Shown: piece after piece, positions 1 through 6,431 of the stretch | How the letters are laid out: each line of letters opens with the position of its first letter | Numbering within the stretch: position 1 is the first letter of the stretch | Assembly (NCBI GenBank): GCA_913057765.1 | Contig: CAJXPH010000099.1 | Span: 1-9,292 of the forward strand | DNA length: 9,292 bases | Direction: 5' to 3' | DNA from: an uncultured Campylobacteraceae bacterium | GTDB taxonomy: Bacteria; Campylobacterota; Campylobacteria; Campylobacterales; Arcobacteraceae | Notes under the pieces: model-generated | Seen by the model: the letters and a program-made list of their open reading frames with translations, nothing else | Databases searched by the model: none | Told to the model about the DNA's origin: nothing | Translations under genes and position numbers: made by a program

Positions 1-46
1 AGATCCTCTCTGGTCTCGTGGGCTCGGAGATGTGTATAAGAGACAG
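1..46 (+). other. Illumina Nextera i7 adapter (artefact)
   Basis: This is synthetic sequence, not genome. In order it reads AGAT (tail of the P7 oligo), the 8-base index CCTCTCTG (i7 N708 in adapter orientation), the 15-base Nextera read-2 stub GTCTCGTGGGCTCGG, and the 19-base Tn5 mosaic end AGATGTGTATAAGAGACAG. Genomic sequence begins at 47. The gene crossing this edge on the minus strand stays open into the adapter, so a gene caller would add the false tail CLLYTSPSPRDQRGS. Confidence 0.98.
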
Positions 47-477
47 ATATTTATCTGTCCTCTATTTGTTTGGATATGTGCTTGTGTACTATATTCAACG
101 CTACTTTTTTGATGATACTCTCTTGTATATGTAAAATTAGACTCTTCTATTCGTACAAGCTTTTCATTTTTTTTATTTTGTGGTATATCTTCATCTATGG
201 GATGAAATTTAAACTCTTTATTATTGGTAAAATTGCTAAGAAGTATTTCTAAAATATTTTTTTGTATTTTATCTTGATGTGTCAAATCTTTTTCACTATG
301 TAAAAGTACTTTCTCTAATTTTGTAACTTCAAGTTTTACAAAATTTTGTTTTTGAATATTATCTTTTATATTTATTTTTGATTCTATTAAATGGGAAACA
401 AACTCACTTGTATGTTCTTGTTCAAAGGTATAACTATTATCAGCTTTCATATTAATCTCAGATGATTCAATTTTCAT
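47..477 (-). CDS. Hypothetical protein, 3' end missing; paralogue of the next gene
   Basis: The reading frame is open from an ATG at 477 to the adapter boundary at 47, giving 143 genuine residues; the C-terminus lies off the contig. A ribosome-binding site (AAGGA) lies a few bases upstream of the ATG. No signal peptide, membrane segment or cysteine is visible. The start (MKIESSEINM) is followed by a polar, Lys/Glu-rich stretch. Residues 111-143 (NFTYTREYHQKSSVEYSTQA and on) match residues 115-147 of the gene at 555-1502, and a helical segment near residues 51-82 also corresponds, so the two are tandem paralogues. From memory, the layout resembles a widespread proteobacterial family, often annotated hypothetical, with a short N-terminal helix, a segment rich in Tyr/Glu/Ser and then a 'TADG'-like beta strand. 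That link is tentative and the function is unknown. Confidence 0.8.
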
Positions 478-554
478 AATCTATTCCTTAATACTCTACT
501 ATAAAAGATTTTATACTAATTATGATGAATCAACTTTTAAATAAAAAAATTAAT

Positions 555-1502
555 TTAAGCTTTTATTTCTTCTGTTACTCTTGAATAAGATGTTTGGCTA
601 CGGGAATAAGATGATTCTAATGAATATCCATTTTTATCCAGATTAAGATTTATAAGACTAGATTCACTATTACTATTTGCTAAGAAAATTGCAATACCAT
701 CTTTTTTAGCTGTTATTAAATTCATTTCATGATTAGAGTTTTCTTGCCAAATTTGGAAGTTATCTAATTCAATTTGTTCTAGTGCTTCATTTTCTTCTTT
801 ATATTTATTTTCTTTAAACATCTCAATCGTCGCTTCTCTTCTTTGTTTAAGAAGTTCTTTTATTTCTTTAAAAATGTCTACATTAGATTCTTTCTTTTCA
901 TCTAATATATCAAAAATAAAATGTAAAGACTTTAGACCTTTTAGACTTTCGTCATCTTTATCTAATTCTATTTCAAATGATTTTTTAAAGTGTTCATTTG
1001 CTACTGCTATTTGAGTTTCATTTTTTTCATAAAATTCTTTTGTATATGAAAAATTTAATTCTATGTTATATGTGCCATTTGGAGTTTTTATTGTAGCTTG
1101 GGCTTGAAATTCAATTGTAGTTTTTTCGTAATATTCGCTACTTTGAGAGTATAAAAAACTTTGTGGCATGCTATTACCATTTTGAATATATGGATTGTCA
1201 TGATTAAAAGTCTTTTTTGAGATATCTATATTTTCATTAGGAATAAGTTTTTCTATAGAATTATTTGGATTAAATCCACCTAATATTTTTTCCATTAATA
1301 TTTTTCTAAATTTATCAATATTAGATAAATCAACATAATTAGCATATATAACAGGAGTATTTATAATTGATGAATCTATTTCTTCTTCATTTTCATTCTT
1401 TTCAAATTTAAATTCTTCATTTGGCATCTGCGTGATTTTTGTTTCATATTTAAGTTCAGTTTTTTGATATTGAGTATTCAGGTTATAAGCAGTTAGATTC
1501 AT
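555..1502 (-). CDS. Hypothetical protein, 315 aa, cysteine-free
   Basis: Complete gene with an ATG start preceded by AAAGGA. The product is acidic and polar, with no signal peptide, no transmembrane segment and no cysteine, a composition common in secreted or surface-associated proteins. Residues 114-155 (SFLYSQSSEYYEKTTIEFQA, then a TPNGTYNIELNFSY beta-type segment) are the part shared with the partial gene downstream at 47-477. Residues 205-245 are charged and probably helical or coiled-coil. Residues 249-290 (NFQIWQE, then KKDGIAIFLA) resemble the C-terminal 'LRIW...KGIGAIYLG' segment that I recall from a family of proteobacterial proteins that usually also carry a calcium-binding EF-hand-like loop; no such loop is visible here. 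That relationship is inferred by eye. The gene lies 110 bp beyond the hemerythrin-PAS gene and 77 bp before its paralogue. Confidence 0.85.
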   Translation of the reverse strand: MNLTAYNLNTQYQKTELKYETKITQMPNEEFKFEKNENEEEIDSSIINTPVIYANYVDLSNIDKFRKILMEKILGGFNPNNSIEKLIPNENIDISKKTFNHDNPYIQNGNSMPQSFLYSQSSEYYEKTTIEFQAQATIKTPNGTYNIELNFSYTKEFYEKNETQIAVANEHFKKSFEIELDKDDESLKGLKSLHFIFDILDEKKESNVDIFKEIKELLKQRREATIEMFKENKYKEENEALEQIELDNFQIWQENSNHEMNLITAKKDGIAIFLANSNSESSLINLNLDKNGYSLESSYSRSQTSYSRVTEEIKA

Positions 1503-1531
1503 AATACATCCTTTATAATCTATATTTAAGA

Positions 1532-1560
1532 ATTGTATTATGAAATAAATAAAAGTTTAA
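1532..1560 (-). promoter_or_regulatory. Possible sigma70 promoter for the 315-aa gene
   Basis: On the minus strand TTAAAC (1560-1555) and TACAAT (1537-1532) are separated by exactly 17 bp, with a predicted start near 1525, about 23 bp before the ATG. The -35 match is only moderate in this AT-rich background, so this is a weak call. Confidence 0.35.
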
Positions 1561-1585
1561 TGAGGTTTTTTTATTAGTTTTGAGT

Positions 1586-1613
1586 AAATAAAAGTGCTAA
1601 TGCACTTTTATTT
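1586..1613 (-). terminator. Hairpin terminator after the hemerythrin-PAS gene
   Basis: A perfect 12-bp inverted repeat, AAATAAAAGTGC (1586-1597) and GCACTTTTATTT (1602-1613), encloses the tetraloop TAAT. It begins within the TAA stop codon of the hemerythrin-PAS gene (1613-1615). The 3' arm is U-rich in either direction, but no long T-run follows, so it is a plausible rather than classic intrinsic terminator. Confidence 0.6.
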
Positions 1614-2590
1614 TATGCCCAGTCTAGTAATCTTTTATCACCTTCTAGTTTTTTTATATCAGTAACATCTTGAGACATTTCAATTACACCTTTGTATACA
1701 CCTTCATCGTCTCTTACTGCAAAATATCTAATATGAACAAATAGACCTTTAAATTGAATCCAGAATTCTGCTGTATCTTGTCGTCCTGCTTTAAACTCTT
1801 CAAGAATTTTAAGTACTTGGTCAACACTCTTTGGAGGATGACAAAATTTAACTTCTCTTCCAATGATTCCAGCACTTCTTGGGAAAACTCTATCGTCTCC
1901 TCTATTATAGAAAACAACTTTGTCATTTTCATCTACATAAGTAATATCTACTGGTAAAAATTTAAATATAAAGTTTACTTGTTCTGGTGTTAAGTATCCT
2001 TCATCATAATGAGTTCTATCTTCAAGTGAAAAAGGAAGTTCTCTTTTTTTCTTATCTTGACTTGGATGGATATACTCTTCTTCTTTAAGTTCAGGGTATC
2101 TTACTGGTGGTGTTGAAAACATCCAACCAATTTCTTCATCTCCCTCTCTCATCTCTTTCCAATCATCTTCAGTAAGCATCTCAAAAGCTCTTGGAAGTAA
2201 TCTTTGCTCTTCTACTTGAATAATATGAGATAATGAGTTATAGATAGTAATACAAGCGTTTAAAATGTCATCAAATGCTTTTACTTCAATAAGTTTTCTA
2301 GCAGTTTTAATTTCATCTCTAATTTGATCATGAAATGCCCACATATTTTGACTTGGGCTTGTCCAGCCATTTTTTTCTAAATAAGGGAAAAGTTGATTTT
2401 CTTTTCTTGCAAAGTGTTTTTCTACTTCACACAATTGATTGAAGATATTGAAGAATTTTTCGAAATCTTCTTTTACTTCAGTTTTAAAAAGTTCTTCAAA
2501 AAGCTGTTTTACTAATAAGTTTTCTTCTACATATACTCTTACTGGATGACCTTGGGGAAATCTTTCTATATTATTTACTAAATCAGACAT
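1613..2590 (-). CDS. Hemerythrin HHE – PAS sensor protein (DUF438-type family)
   Basis: A 325-residue soluble protein with two parts. Residues about 10-140 are a hemerythrin-like four-helix domain, whose candidate di-iron ligands are H15, H59, E64, H87, H122 and E127/E128 (KHFARKENQLFPY, FHDQIRDE, SHIIQVEEQRLLPRA). Residues about 200-322 are a PAS domain of the type found at the end of DUF438 proteins (FLPVDITYVDEND, VFPRSAGIIGREVKFCHPPK, AEFWIQFKGLFVHIRYFAVRD, LEGDKRLLDW). The usual N-terminal DUF438 domain is absent and there is no kinase, cyclase or methyl-accepting output domain. Family knowledge suggests sensing or binding of O2, NO or iron through the HHE centre; the partner is unknown. 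The ATG at 2590 has AAGGA 11 bp upstream. An FNR-type box in front suggests induction under low oxygen. Confidence 0.9.
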   Translation of the reverse strand: MSDLVNNIERFPQGHPVRVYVEENLLVKQLFEELFKTEVKEDFEKFFNIFNQLCEVEKHFARKENQLFPYLEKNGWTSPSQNMWAFHDQIRDEIKTARKLIEVKAFDDILNACITIYNSLSHIIQVEEQRLLPRAFEMLTEDDWKEMREGDEEIGWMFSTPPVRYPELKEEEYIHPSQDKKKRELPFSLEDRTHYDEGYLTPEQVNFIFKFLPVDITYVDENDKVVFYNRGDDRVFPRSAGIIGREVKFCHPPKSVDQVLKILEEFKAGRQDTAEFWIQFKGLFVHIRYFAVRDDEGVYKGVIEMSQDVTDIKKLEGDKRLLDWA

Positions 2591-2611
2591 TTGGCTAAAA
2601 TTCCTTTAATT

Positions 2612-2660
2612 TTTTGTAAATATAACCAAATGATTCTAATTTGCATTGATTTTTATCAAT
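2612..2660 (-). promoter_or_regulatory. FNR-type operator and class II-like promoter
   Basis: TTGATTTTTATCAA at 2646-2659 matches the FNR consensus TTGAT-N4-ATCAA in all ten defined positions, and the symmetry extends one base further each way. On the minus strand a -10-like TATATT lies at 2624-2619, predicting a start near 2612. That places the box centre (2652.5) about 41 bp upstream, the spacing of FNR class II activated promoters. The gene controlled is the hemerythrin-PAS gene starting at 2590. The binding protein could be FNR or another CRP/FNR-family member. Confidence 0.7.
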
Positions 2661-2678
2661 AATAATAAATTGATAAAA
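2651..2678. repeat. Inverted repeat overlapping the FNR box
   Basis: TTTTATCAAT (2651-2660) and ATTGATAAAA (2669-2678) are a perfect 10-bp inverted repeat around an 8-base AT-only spacer. The left arm contains one half of the FNR box, so the region holds three ATTGAT-type half-sites. It could be a weak terminator for the SixA-like gene ending at 2702 or part of the operator. Confidence 0.5.
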
Positions 2679-2701
2679 TATGAAGTAATAAGTTTAGTAA
2701 A

Positions 2702-3181
2702 TTAGTCTAATTTAAATTGTTCTATAAATTTTGCATTATTCTTATCAATTGTTGTCCATGAATTACAATCAAATTCTATCTTTACAATTGAACCCATTTT
2801 TATTTCTTCTTTGAATTCTGTAAAAGTTATTGCAAGGGCAGTTAGTGATGGATTGTGTCCAATTATTAATAAAGAATCAACTGTATCAAAAGTATAAGTA
2901 ATAGATTCTACAATCTCATTTACAAATGCTTGATAGATTACTTCATTATACATGATGTTTTTTCTGTATTTTAAAGTTTTAGCAACAATCTCAGCTGTTT
3001 GTCTTGTTCTCATTGCAGGACTCGATACAATTAAGTCTGGAAGTATAGAATTGTCTTTTAATTTTTGAGCAATAATTTGTGAATCTTTTAAACCTTTTTG
3101 TGTTAGTTCAACATCGTAATCATATTGTTCAGGATTTGATTCATCTTTTTGCGTGTGTCTCATTATATAAAGTGTTTTCAT
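2702..3181 (-). CDS. SixA-like phosphohistidine phosphatase (second copy)
   Basis: A 159-residue member of the histidine-phosphatase (phosphoglycerate mutase-like) superfamily, in the small SixA group that removes phosphate from phosphohistidine in proteins. The catalytic motif R8-H9-T10 is near the N-terminus, SSPAMRTRQTA (52-62, with R58) supplies the second arginine, and H109 lies in IIGHNPSL. All catalytic positions are retained. The DxDRPL motif of the neighbour is changed here to DYDVEL, losing the arginine. It aligns without gaps through about residue 150 with the upstream gene at 3265-3756, so the pair arose by tandem duplication. Cytoplasmic, with no signal peptide. The gap to its sister is 83 bp and co-transcription is likely. 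The natural substrate cannot be read from the sequence. Confidence 0.85.
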   Translation of the reverse strand: MKTLYIMRHTQKDESNPEQYDYDVELTQKGLKDSQIIAQKLKDNSILPDLIVSSPAMRTRQTAEIVAKTLKYRKNIMYNEVIYQAFVNEIVESITYTFDTVDSLLIIGHNPSLTALAITFTEFKEEIKMGSIVKIEFDCNSWTTIDKNNAKFIEQFKLD

Positions 3182-3264
3182 TTTTACTCATTTATTAAAT
3201 TATAAAAGAATTTTAAAAGTATTTAACTTGAAAGCAAATAAAAAATGATAGTTTTATCTAAATT

Positions 3265-3756
3265 TTAAGTATAGTTTTTCTTTGGATACTCAAATGAAAC
3301 AAGTTTTGCATTATTTTTCTTTACTTCTCTCCAAGATTCACAATCAAACTCTATTTCCAATACTCCTGTTGTAGGCAAATTATCATTATATTCGATTAAA
3401 TAGAATGCAAGCATATTTAAACCAGGATTATGGCCTACTATAAATACTTCATCATATTCATCTTCAATAAAATTTACTATTTCTAAAATTGTTTTTAATG
3501 AAGCTTCATAAATATTTTCATTATACATTATTTGATTTTGGTAGTTTATTTTTTTTGCTATTTTTCTTGTTGTTTCTCTAGCTCTATATGCTGGACTTGA
3601 TATGATTAAATCTGGATGAATATTCTTTTTACGTAAAACTCTACCAATAAGTGATGCACTCTTCTTCCCTCTATTATTTAGAGGTCTATCAAAATCATCT
3701 AGTGATGAGTTTGACCAATCAGATTTAGCATGGCGAATTAAATGTAATTTTTTCAT
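3265..3756 (-). CDS. SixA-like phosphohistidine phosphatase (first copy)
   Basis: A 163-residue RHG-type histidine phosphatase of the SixA group. Visible motifs are LIRHAKSDW (R8, H9 the phospho-accepting histidine), DFDRPLNNRG (21-30), SSPAYRARET (53-62, R58) and VGHNPGLN (H109), with a C-terminal EFDCESW that is also found in the neighbouring copy. Length is normal for the family. The ATG at 3756 follows GAGGAAAT. E. coli SixA acts on phosphohistidine in phosphorelay or phosphotransferase proteins; whether this protein does the same is inference. It is the first gene of the minus-strand pair and diverges from the 5'-nucleotidase gene across 87 bp. Confidence 0.88.
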   Translation of the reverse strand: MKKLHLIRHAKSDWSNSSLDDFDRPLNNRGKKSASLIGRVLRKKNIHPDLIISSPAYRARETTRKIAKKINYQNQIMYNENIYEASLKTILEIVNFIEDEYDEVFIVGHNPGLNMLAFYLIEYNDNLPTTGVLEIEFDCESWREVKKNNAKLVSFEYPKKNYT

Positions 3757-3781
3757 ATTTCCTCTTTACAAAATATACTTT

Positions 3782-3803
3782 ATTATATCTTTTTTTGTAT
3801 AAT
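3782..3803. promoter_or_regulatory. Back-to-back -10 boxes of a divergent promoter pair
   Basis: TATAAT occurs on the plus strand at 3798-3803 (start predicted near 3810, towards the nucleotidase) and on the minus strand at 3787-3782 (start near 3775, towards the SixA pair). Neither has a clear -35 box; poorly conserved -35 elements are usual in Campylobacterota. The plus-strand box has a T-rich tract just upstream. Confidence 0.5.
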
Positions 3804-3843
3804 AATCATAATTTAAAAATGTATAAAAATTGAGGAATTTAAA

Positions 3844-4758
3844 TTGGGTTATGATTTAGAAAAAAAGTTAGTTATTGCAATTTCGTCAAGAGCTTTATTT
3901 AATTTAGAAGATGAAAATAAAATATTTGAAGACAAAGGTGTTGGAGAATATTATAAACATCAAATAGATAATGAAGATAATCTTATTGAAAAAGGTACAG
4001 GGTTTAGACTTGTAAAAAATCTATTAAGAATAAATGATGATTTTCCAGAAGATAAACAAGTTGAAGTTATTATTATGTCAAGAAACAATGCGGCAACAAG
4101 TCTTAGAATAACAAAGTCAATTGAAAAATACGAATTAGATATTGCGCGTTCTGCTTGGAGTGGAGGGAATGATATTTCAAAATATTTAAGACCTTTTAAA
4201 GTAGATCTATTTTTATCTGCAAATGAAAATGATGTGCAAAATGCGATAAATGAAGGAATTGCAGCTGCAAGAATTTTACCTTATAAAGATGAAAATGCTA
4301 AATCTTCAACACAAGTTAAAATTGCATTTGATGGAGATGCTGTTTTGTTCTCAGAAGAATCAGAGATAATTTATAAAACACAAGGTTTAGAAGCATTTTT
4401 AGAATATGAAAAAGAAAATGCAAATAATGCAATGAAATCTGGACCCTTTGCGCAACTTATAAGAGTAATATCAAATATTCAAGCAAAATACCCAGAAGAA
4501 CAAACACCAATAAGAACAGCTCTTATAACTGCAAGAAATTCTCCTGCACATGAAAGGGTTATCCGAACACTATCTCAATGGGGTGTAAGACTTGATGAAG
4601 CATTCTTTTTAGGTGGAGTAGATAAATATGAAGTTGTTGAGGCATTTGGTGCTGATATTTTCTTTGATGACCAAGATGTACATTTAGAAAATACTTCAAA
4701 AACTACACCTAGTGCAAAAGTTTTATATCATGAAGAATCGATTTTAAATAGAATTTAG
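3844..4758 (+). CDS. Cytosolic 5'-nucleotidase (HAD type, NT5C1 family)
   Basis: A 304-residue protein of the cytosolic 5'-nucleotidase 1 family, which dephosphorylates nucleoside 5'-monophosphates in the cytoplasm. Family landmarks are seen in order: SSRALFNLEDEN (14-25), GTGFRLVKNLLRIN (51-64), VIIMSRN (75-81), a WSGGNDISKYLRPFKVDLFL block (105-124), LSANENDVQNAINEGIAAA and the HAD-type acidic pair FDGDAVLFS (D163, D165). The start is a TTG at 3844: GAGGA lies 7 bases upstream, homology begins immediately, and the next in-frame ATG is about 77 codons in, past conserved sequence. It is separated by 61 bp from htpX on the same strand. No clear hairpin terminator follows, only a T-run after the stop. 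Confidence 0.9.
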   Translation: MGYDLEKKLVIAISSRALFNLEDENKIFEDKGVGEYYKHQIDNEDNLIEKGTGFRLVKNLLRINDDFPEDKQVEVIIMSRNNAATSLRITKSIEKYELDIARSAWSGGNDISKYLRPFKVDLFLSANENDVQNAINEGIAAARILPYKDENAKSSTQVKIAFDGDAVLFSEESEIIYKTQGLEAFLEYEKENANNAMKSGPFAQLIRVISNIQAKYPEEQTPIRTALITARNSPAHERVIRTLSQWGVRLDEAFFLGGVDKYEVVEAFGADIFFDDQDVHLENTSKTTPSAKVLYHEESILNRI

Positions 4759-4819
4759 TTTTTTTTTGTTAAACATTTATTAATATTTTGATGATAGAAT
4801 AAAGTATTAAAGGATATAC

Positions 4820-5671
4820 ATGGAACAAGTAAAAACAATATTTCTATTAACTCTTTTAACTGTATTATTTGTATTTATCGGATTTAGTTTTGGTGGTACA
4901 AATGGAATGTTGATTGCATTTTTACTAGCTGGGGGAATGAATTTTTATGCATATTATTATTCAGATAAACAAGTTTTAAAACAATATAGTGCAACACAAA
5001 TTGAAGATAGAAGACATCCTGTTTATATTATTACTCAAAAGTTAGTTGAAAAAGCTGGACTTCCTATGCCAAAGGTTTATTTAATACCTGACCATACTCC
5101 AAATGCTTTTGCAACTGGAAGAAACCATGAAAATGCTGCAGTTGCAGTTACCATGGGTTTATATGAGATGTTAAATGAAAAAGAACTTGAAGGTGTTATA
5201 GCCCATGAGTTGTCTCATATTAAACACTATGATATTTTAGTTGGAACGATTGCGGCTGTATTTGCGGGTGCAATTGCAATGATTGCAAATATGATGCAAT
5301 TTAGTGCAATGTTTGGAGGAAACAACAGACAAGGTGGACATCCAATTGTTATGATTATCATGGCTATATTATTGCCTCTAGCAGCTTCCGTTATTCAAAT
5401 GACAGTAAGTAGAAGTAGAGAGTTTATGGCTGATGAAGGAGCAGCTAGGATGACTGGAAATCCAGCGGGATTGCAAAGTGCTCTATCTAAATTAGAAAAC
5501 TATGCAAAAAATGGACATCAAATTCATAATGCAACTGAACAAACAGCACATATGTTCATTATAAATCCATTTTCTGGATTAAAATCATCTTTTGGTTCAT
5601 TATTTAGAACTCATCCTACAACAGAAGATAGAATAGCAAGACTTGAAGAGTTAAAACACGAAGTTCAATAG
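4820..5671 (+). CDS. htpX: HtpX membrane zinc metalloprotease (M48B)
   Basis: A 283-residue inner-membrane protease, of normal HtpX length, which takes part in quality control of membrane proteins. Two hydrophobic segments open the protein (about 7-24 and 27-47), followed by the cytoplasmic-facing catalytic part with HELSH at 129-133 (zinc ligands H129 and H133, catalytic E130), two more hydrophobic segments (about 139-160 and 176-196), and SRSREFMADEGAA, where E201 is the expected third zinc ligand. FRTHPTTEDRIARL (262-275) is the family's C-terminal signature. The ATG has AAAGGA 5 bases upstream. It converges with the DUF134 regulator, and its last codons and TAG stop lie in the shared hairpin. 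In many bacteria htpX is induced by membrane or heat stress; no such site is visible here. Confidence 0.95.
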   Translation: MEQVKTIFLLTLLTVLFVFIGFSFGGTNGMLIAFLLAGGMNFYAYYYSDKQVLKQYSATQIEDRRHPVYIITQKLVEKAGLPMPKVYLIPDHTPNAFATGRNHENAAVAVTMGLYEMLNEKELEGVIAHELSHIKHYDILVGTIAAVFAGAIAMIANMMQFSAMFGGNNRQGGHPIVMIIMAILLPLAASVIQMTVSRSREFMADEGAARMTGNPAGLQSALSKLENYAKNGHQIHNATEQTAHMFIINPFSGLKSSFGSLFRTHPTTEDRIARLEELKHEVQ

Positions 5672-5691
5672 AAACGTTTGTTTCTATTGAA
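5664..5691. terminator. Shared bidirectional hairpin between convergent genes
   Basis: TTCAATAGAAAC (5664-5675) and GTTTCTATTGAA (5680-5691) form a perfect 12-bp stem with a GTTT loop. The TAG stop of htpX (5669-5671) and the TAG stop of the regulator (5686-5684) occupy exactly mirrored positions, so each gene's mRNA ends with the same CAA-TAG inside the stem. No long T-run follows on either side, so termination efficiency is uncertain. Confidence 0.65.
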
Positions 5692-6274
5692 ATATATCTA
5701 CTAATGTATCTTCTGTAATTTCTTCTTGTAAGATAGGATAAATACCTTTAGCAATTAATGAAATTTTTAAGTCATAGTCTATATCTTCAATTAAGAAGTA
5801 GTTTGTTGCAAAATCATATAATACATCAGGTAATACATTACAAGCTGCTTCTTCTTCATTTTGATACATAGGATTGTTAATACAATTAGAAGACTTTAAT
5901 TTATAGTCTTTTATAAAGTAGATCCAAATATATTTTGCGTTTGCATCTGCATATTCTAACTCTTTATTACTATTAGAACATATTGCAACATGAAATTCAT
6001 TTTTAATTTCATGCACTTTTATATTACTACCCGTAATTAAGGCAAGAGATATTTTTTTTCTAGCACTTTTAATAATTCTAGCAAAAGTAGCTCTAGAAAC
6101 ATTCATTTTTTTTGCGGCATCTTCTTGATACATACAAAAAGAATCCATTAAATGTATAGCTTCTAACTCTTCATGCAACAATATAACGTCTTGACTAGCT
6201 TCTATGTCTTTGGGTCCAAAGTATTTAGAAACTGGCTTTAGTTCAAGTTTTCTTTGAAGTTTTTCTCTAGCCAT
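5684..6274 (-). CDS. UPF0251/DUF134 DNA-binding regulator with NifX-like sensor domain
   Basis: A 196-residue protein. Residues about 1-85 match the UPF0251 (DUF134) family: the basic start MAREKLQRKLELKPVSKYFG, the acidic helix ILLHEELEAIHLMD, and a sigma-factor-like helix-turn-helix, YQEDAAKKMNVSRATFARII (49-68), followed by KSARKKISLAL. DUF134 proteins are usually only about 100 residues. Here residues about 93-196 (FHVAICSN, YIWIYFIKDYKL, CINNP, then a C-terminal KGIYPILQEEITEDTLVDIF) follow the NifX/NafY dinitrogenase iron-molybdenum cofactor-binding fold (PF02579), though the usual metal-site histidines are not evident. The divergent neighbour at 6638-6976 seems to have the same fold, suggesting that it is the target gene and that the C-domain senses a metal cluster or related ligand. 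The ATG at 6274 has AAGG 6 bases upstream. The DUF134 part is firm; the C-domain assignment is moderate. Confidence 0.85.
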   Translation of the reverse strand: MAREKLQRKLELKPVSKYFGPKDIEASQDVILLHEELEAIHLMDSFCMYQEDAAKKMNVSRATFARIIKSARKKISLALITGSNIKVHEIKNEFHVAICSNSNKELEYADANAKYIWIYFIKDYKLKSSNCINNPMYQNEEEAACNVLPDVLYDFATNYFLIEDIDYDLKISLIAKGIYPILQEEITEDTLVDIFQ

Positions 6275-6329
6275 TAATAACCTTATTAATAATATATTAA
6301 AATTTTATCACACATTAGATGAAATATAC

Positions 6330-6358
6330 TTGACATATGTTCATAGATTTGATACAAT
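6330..6358 (+). promoter_or_regulatory. Near-consensus sigma70 promoter
   Basis: TTGACA (6330-6335) is a perfect -35 box, and TACAAT (6353-6358) follows after exactly 17 bp, predicting a start near 6365. It reads towards the NifX-like gene at 6638. A perfect -35 box is uncommon in Campylobacterota, whose promoters often lack one. The -35 box is embedded in the first CATATG repeat, so a bound protein would block polymerase. Confidence 0.7.
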
Positions 6359-6373
6359 CCTGTCATATGTTCA
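6331..6373 (+). promoter_or_regulatory. Twin CATATG-centred operator candidates
   Basis: TGACATATGTTCA (6331-6343) and TGTCATATGTTCA (6361-6373) differ at one position and start exactly 30 bp apart, close to three helical turns. Each is nearly palindromic around CATATG. One covers the -35 box and the other the predicted transcription start, the arrangement expected for a repressor binding cooperatively. By position, the likely binder is the DUF134 regulator encoded next door, which would also make it self-regulating; this is inference. Confidence 0.6.
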
Positions 6374-6380
6374 AAAGCAC

Positions 6381-6400
6381 TAATTGATTGCACTCAATTA
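6381..6400. promoter_or_regulatory. FNR-like palindrome
   Basis: TAATTGA (6381-6387) and TCAATTA (6394-6400) form a perfect 7-bp inverted repeat with a 6-bp spacer. The core, TTGAT-TGCA-CTCAA, matches the FNR consensus at 9 of 10 positions. It lies about 25 bp downstream of the predicted start, where it could repress or serve a further downstream promoter; it could also simply form an RNA hairpin. Confidence 0.4.
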
Positions 6401-6431
6401 TTACTTGATATAGTTTGTAAAAATAAAAAAT

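Noticed and set aside
70..252. Plus-strand reading frame of 60 codons rich in Phe, Ile and Tyr, resembling a small membrane protein
   Set aside because: It lies antisense to the partial gene at 47-477, which has a clear ribosome-binding site and similarity to its neighbour. The hydrophobic look comes from reading AT-rich coding sequence backwards.
1714..1957. Overlapping short reading frames on both strands within the hemerythrin-PAS gene
   Set aside because: They lie inside the well-supported PAS-domain coding sequence, have no ribosome-binding site and show no recognisable motif.
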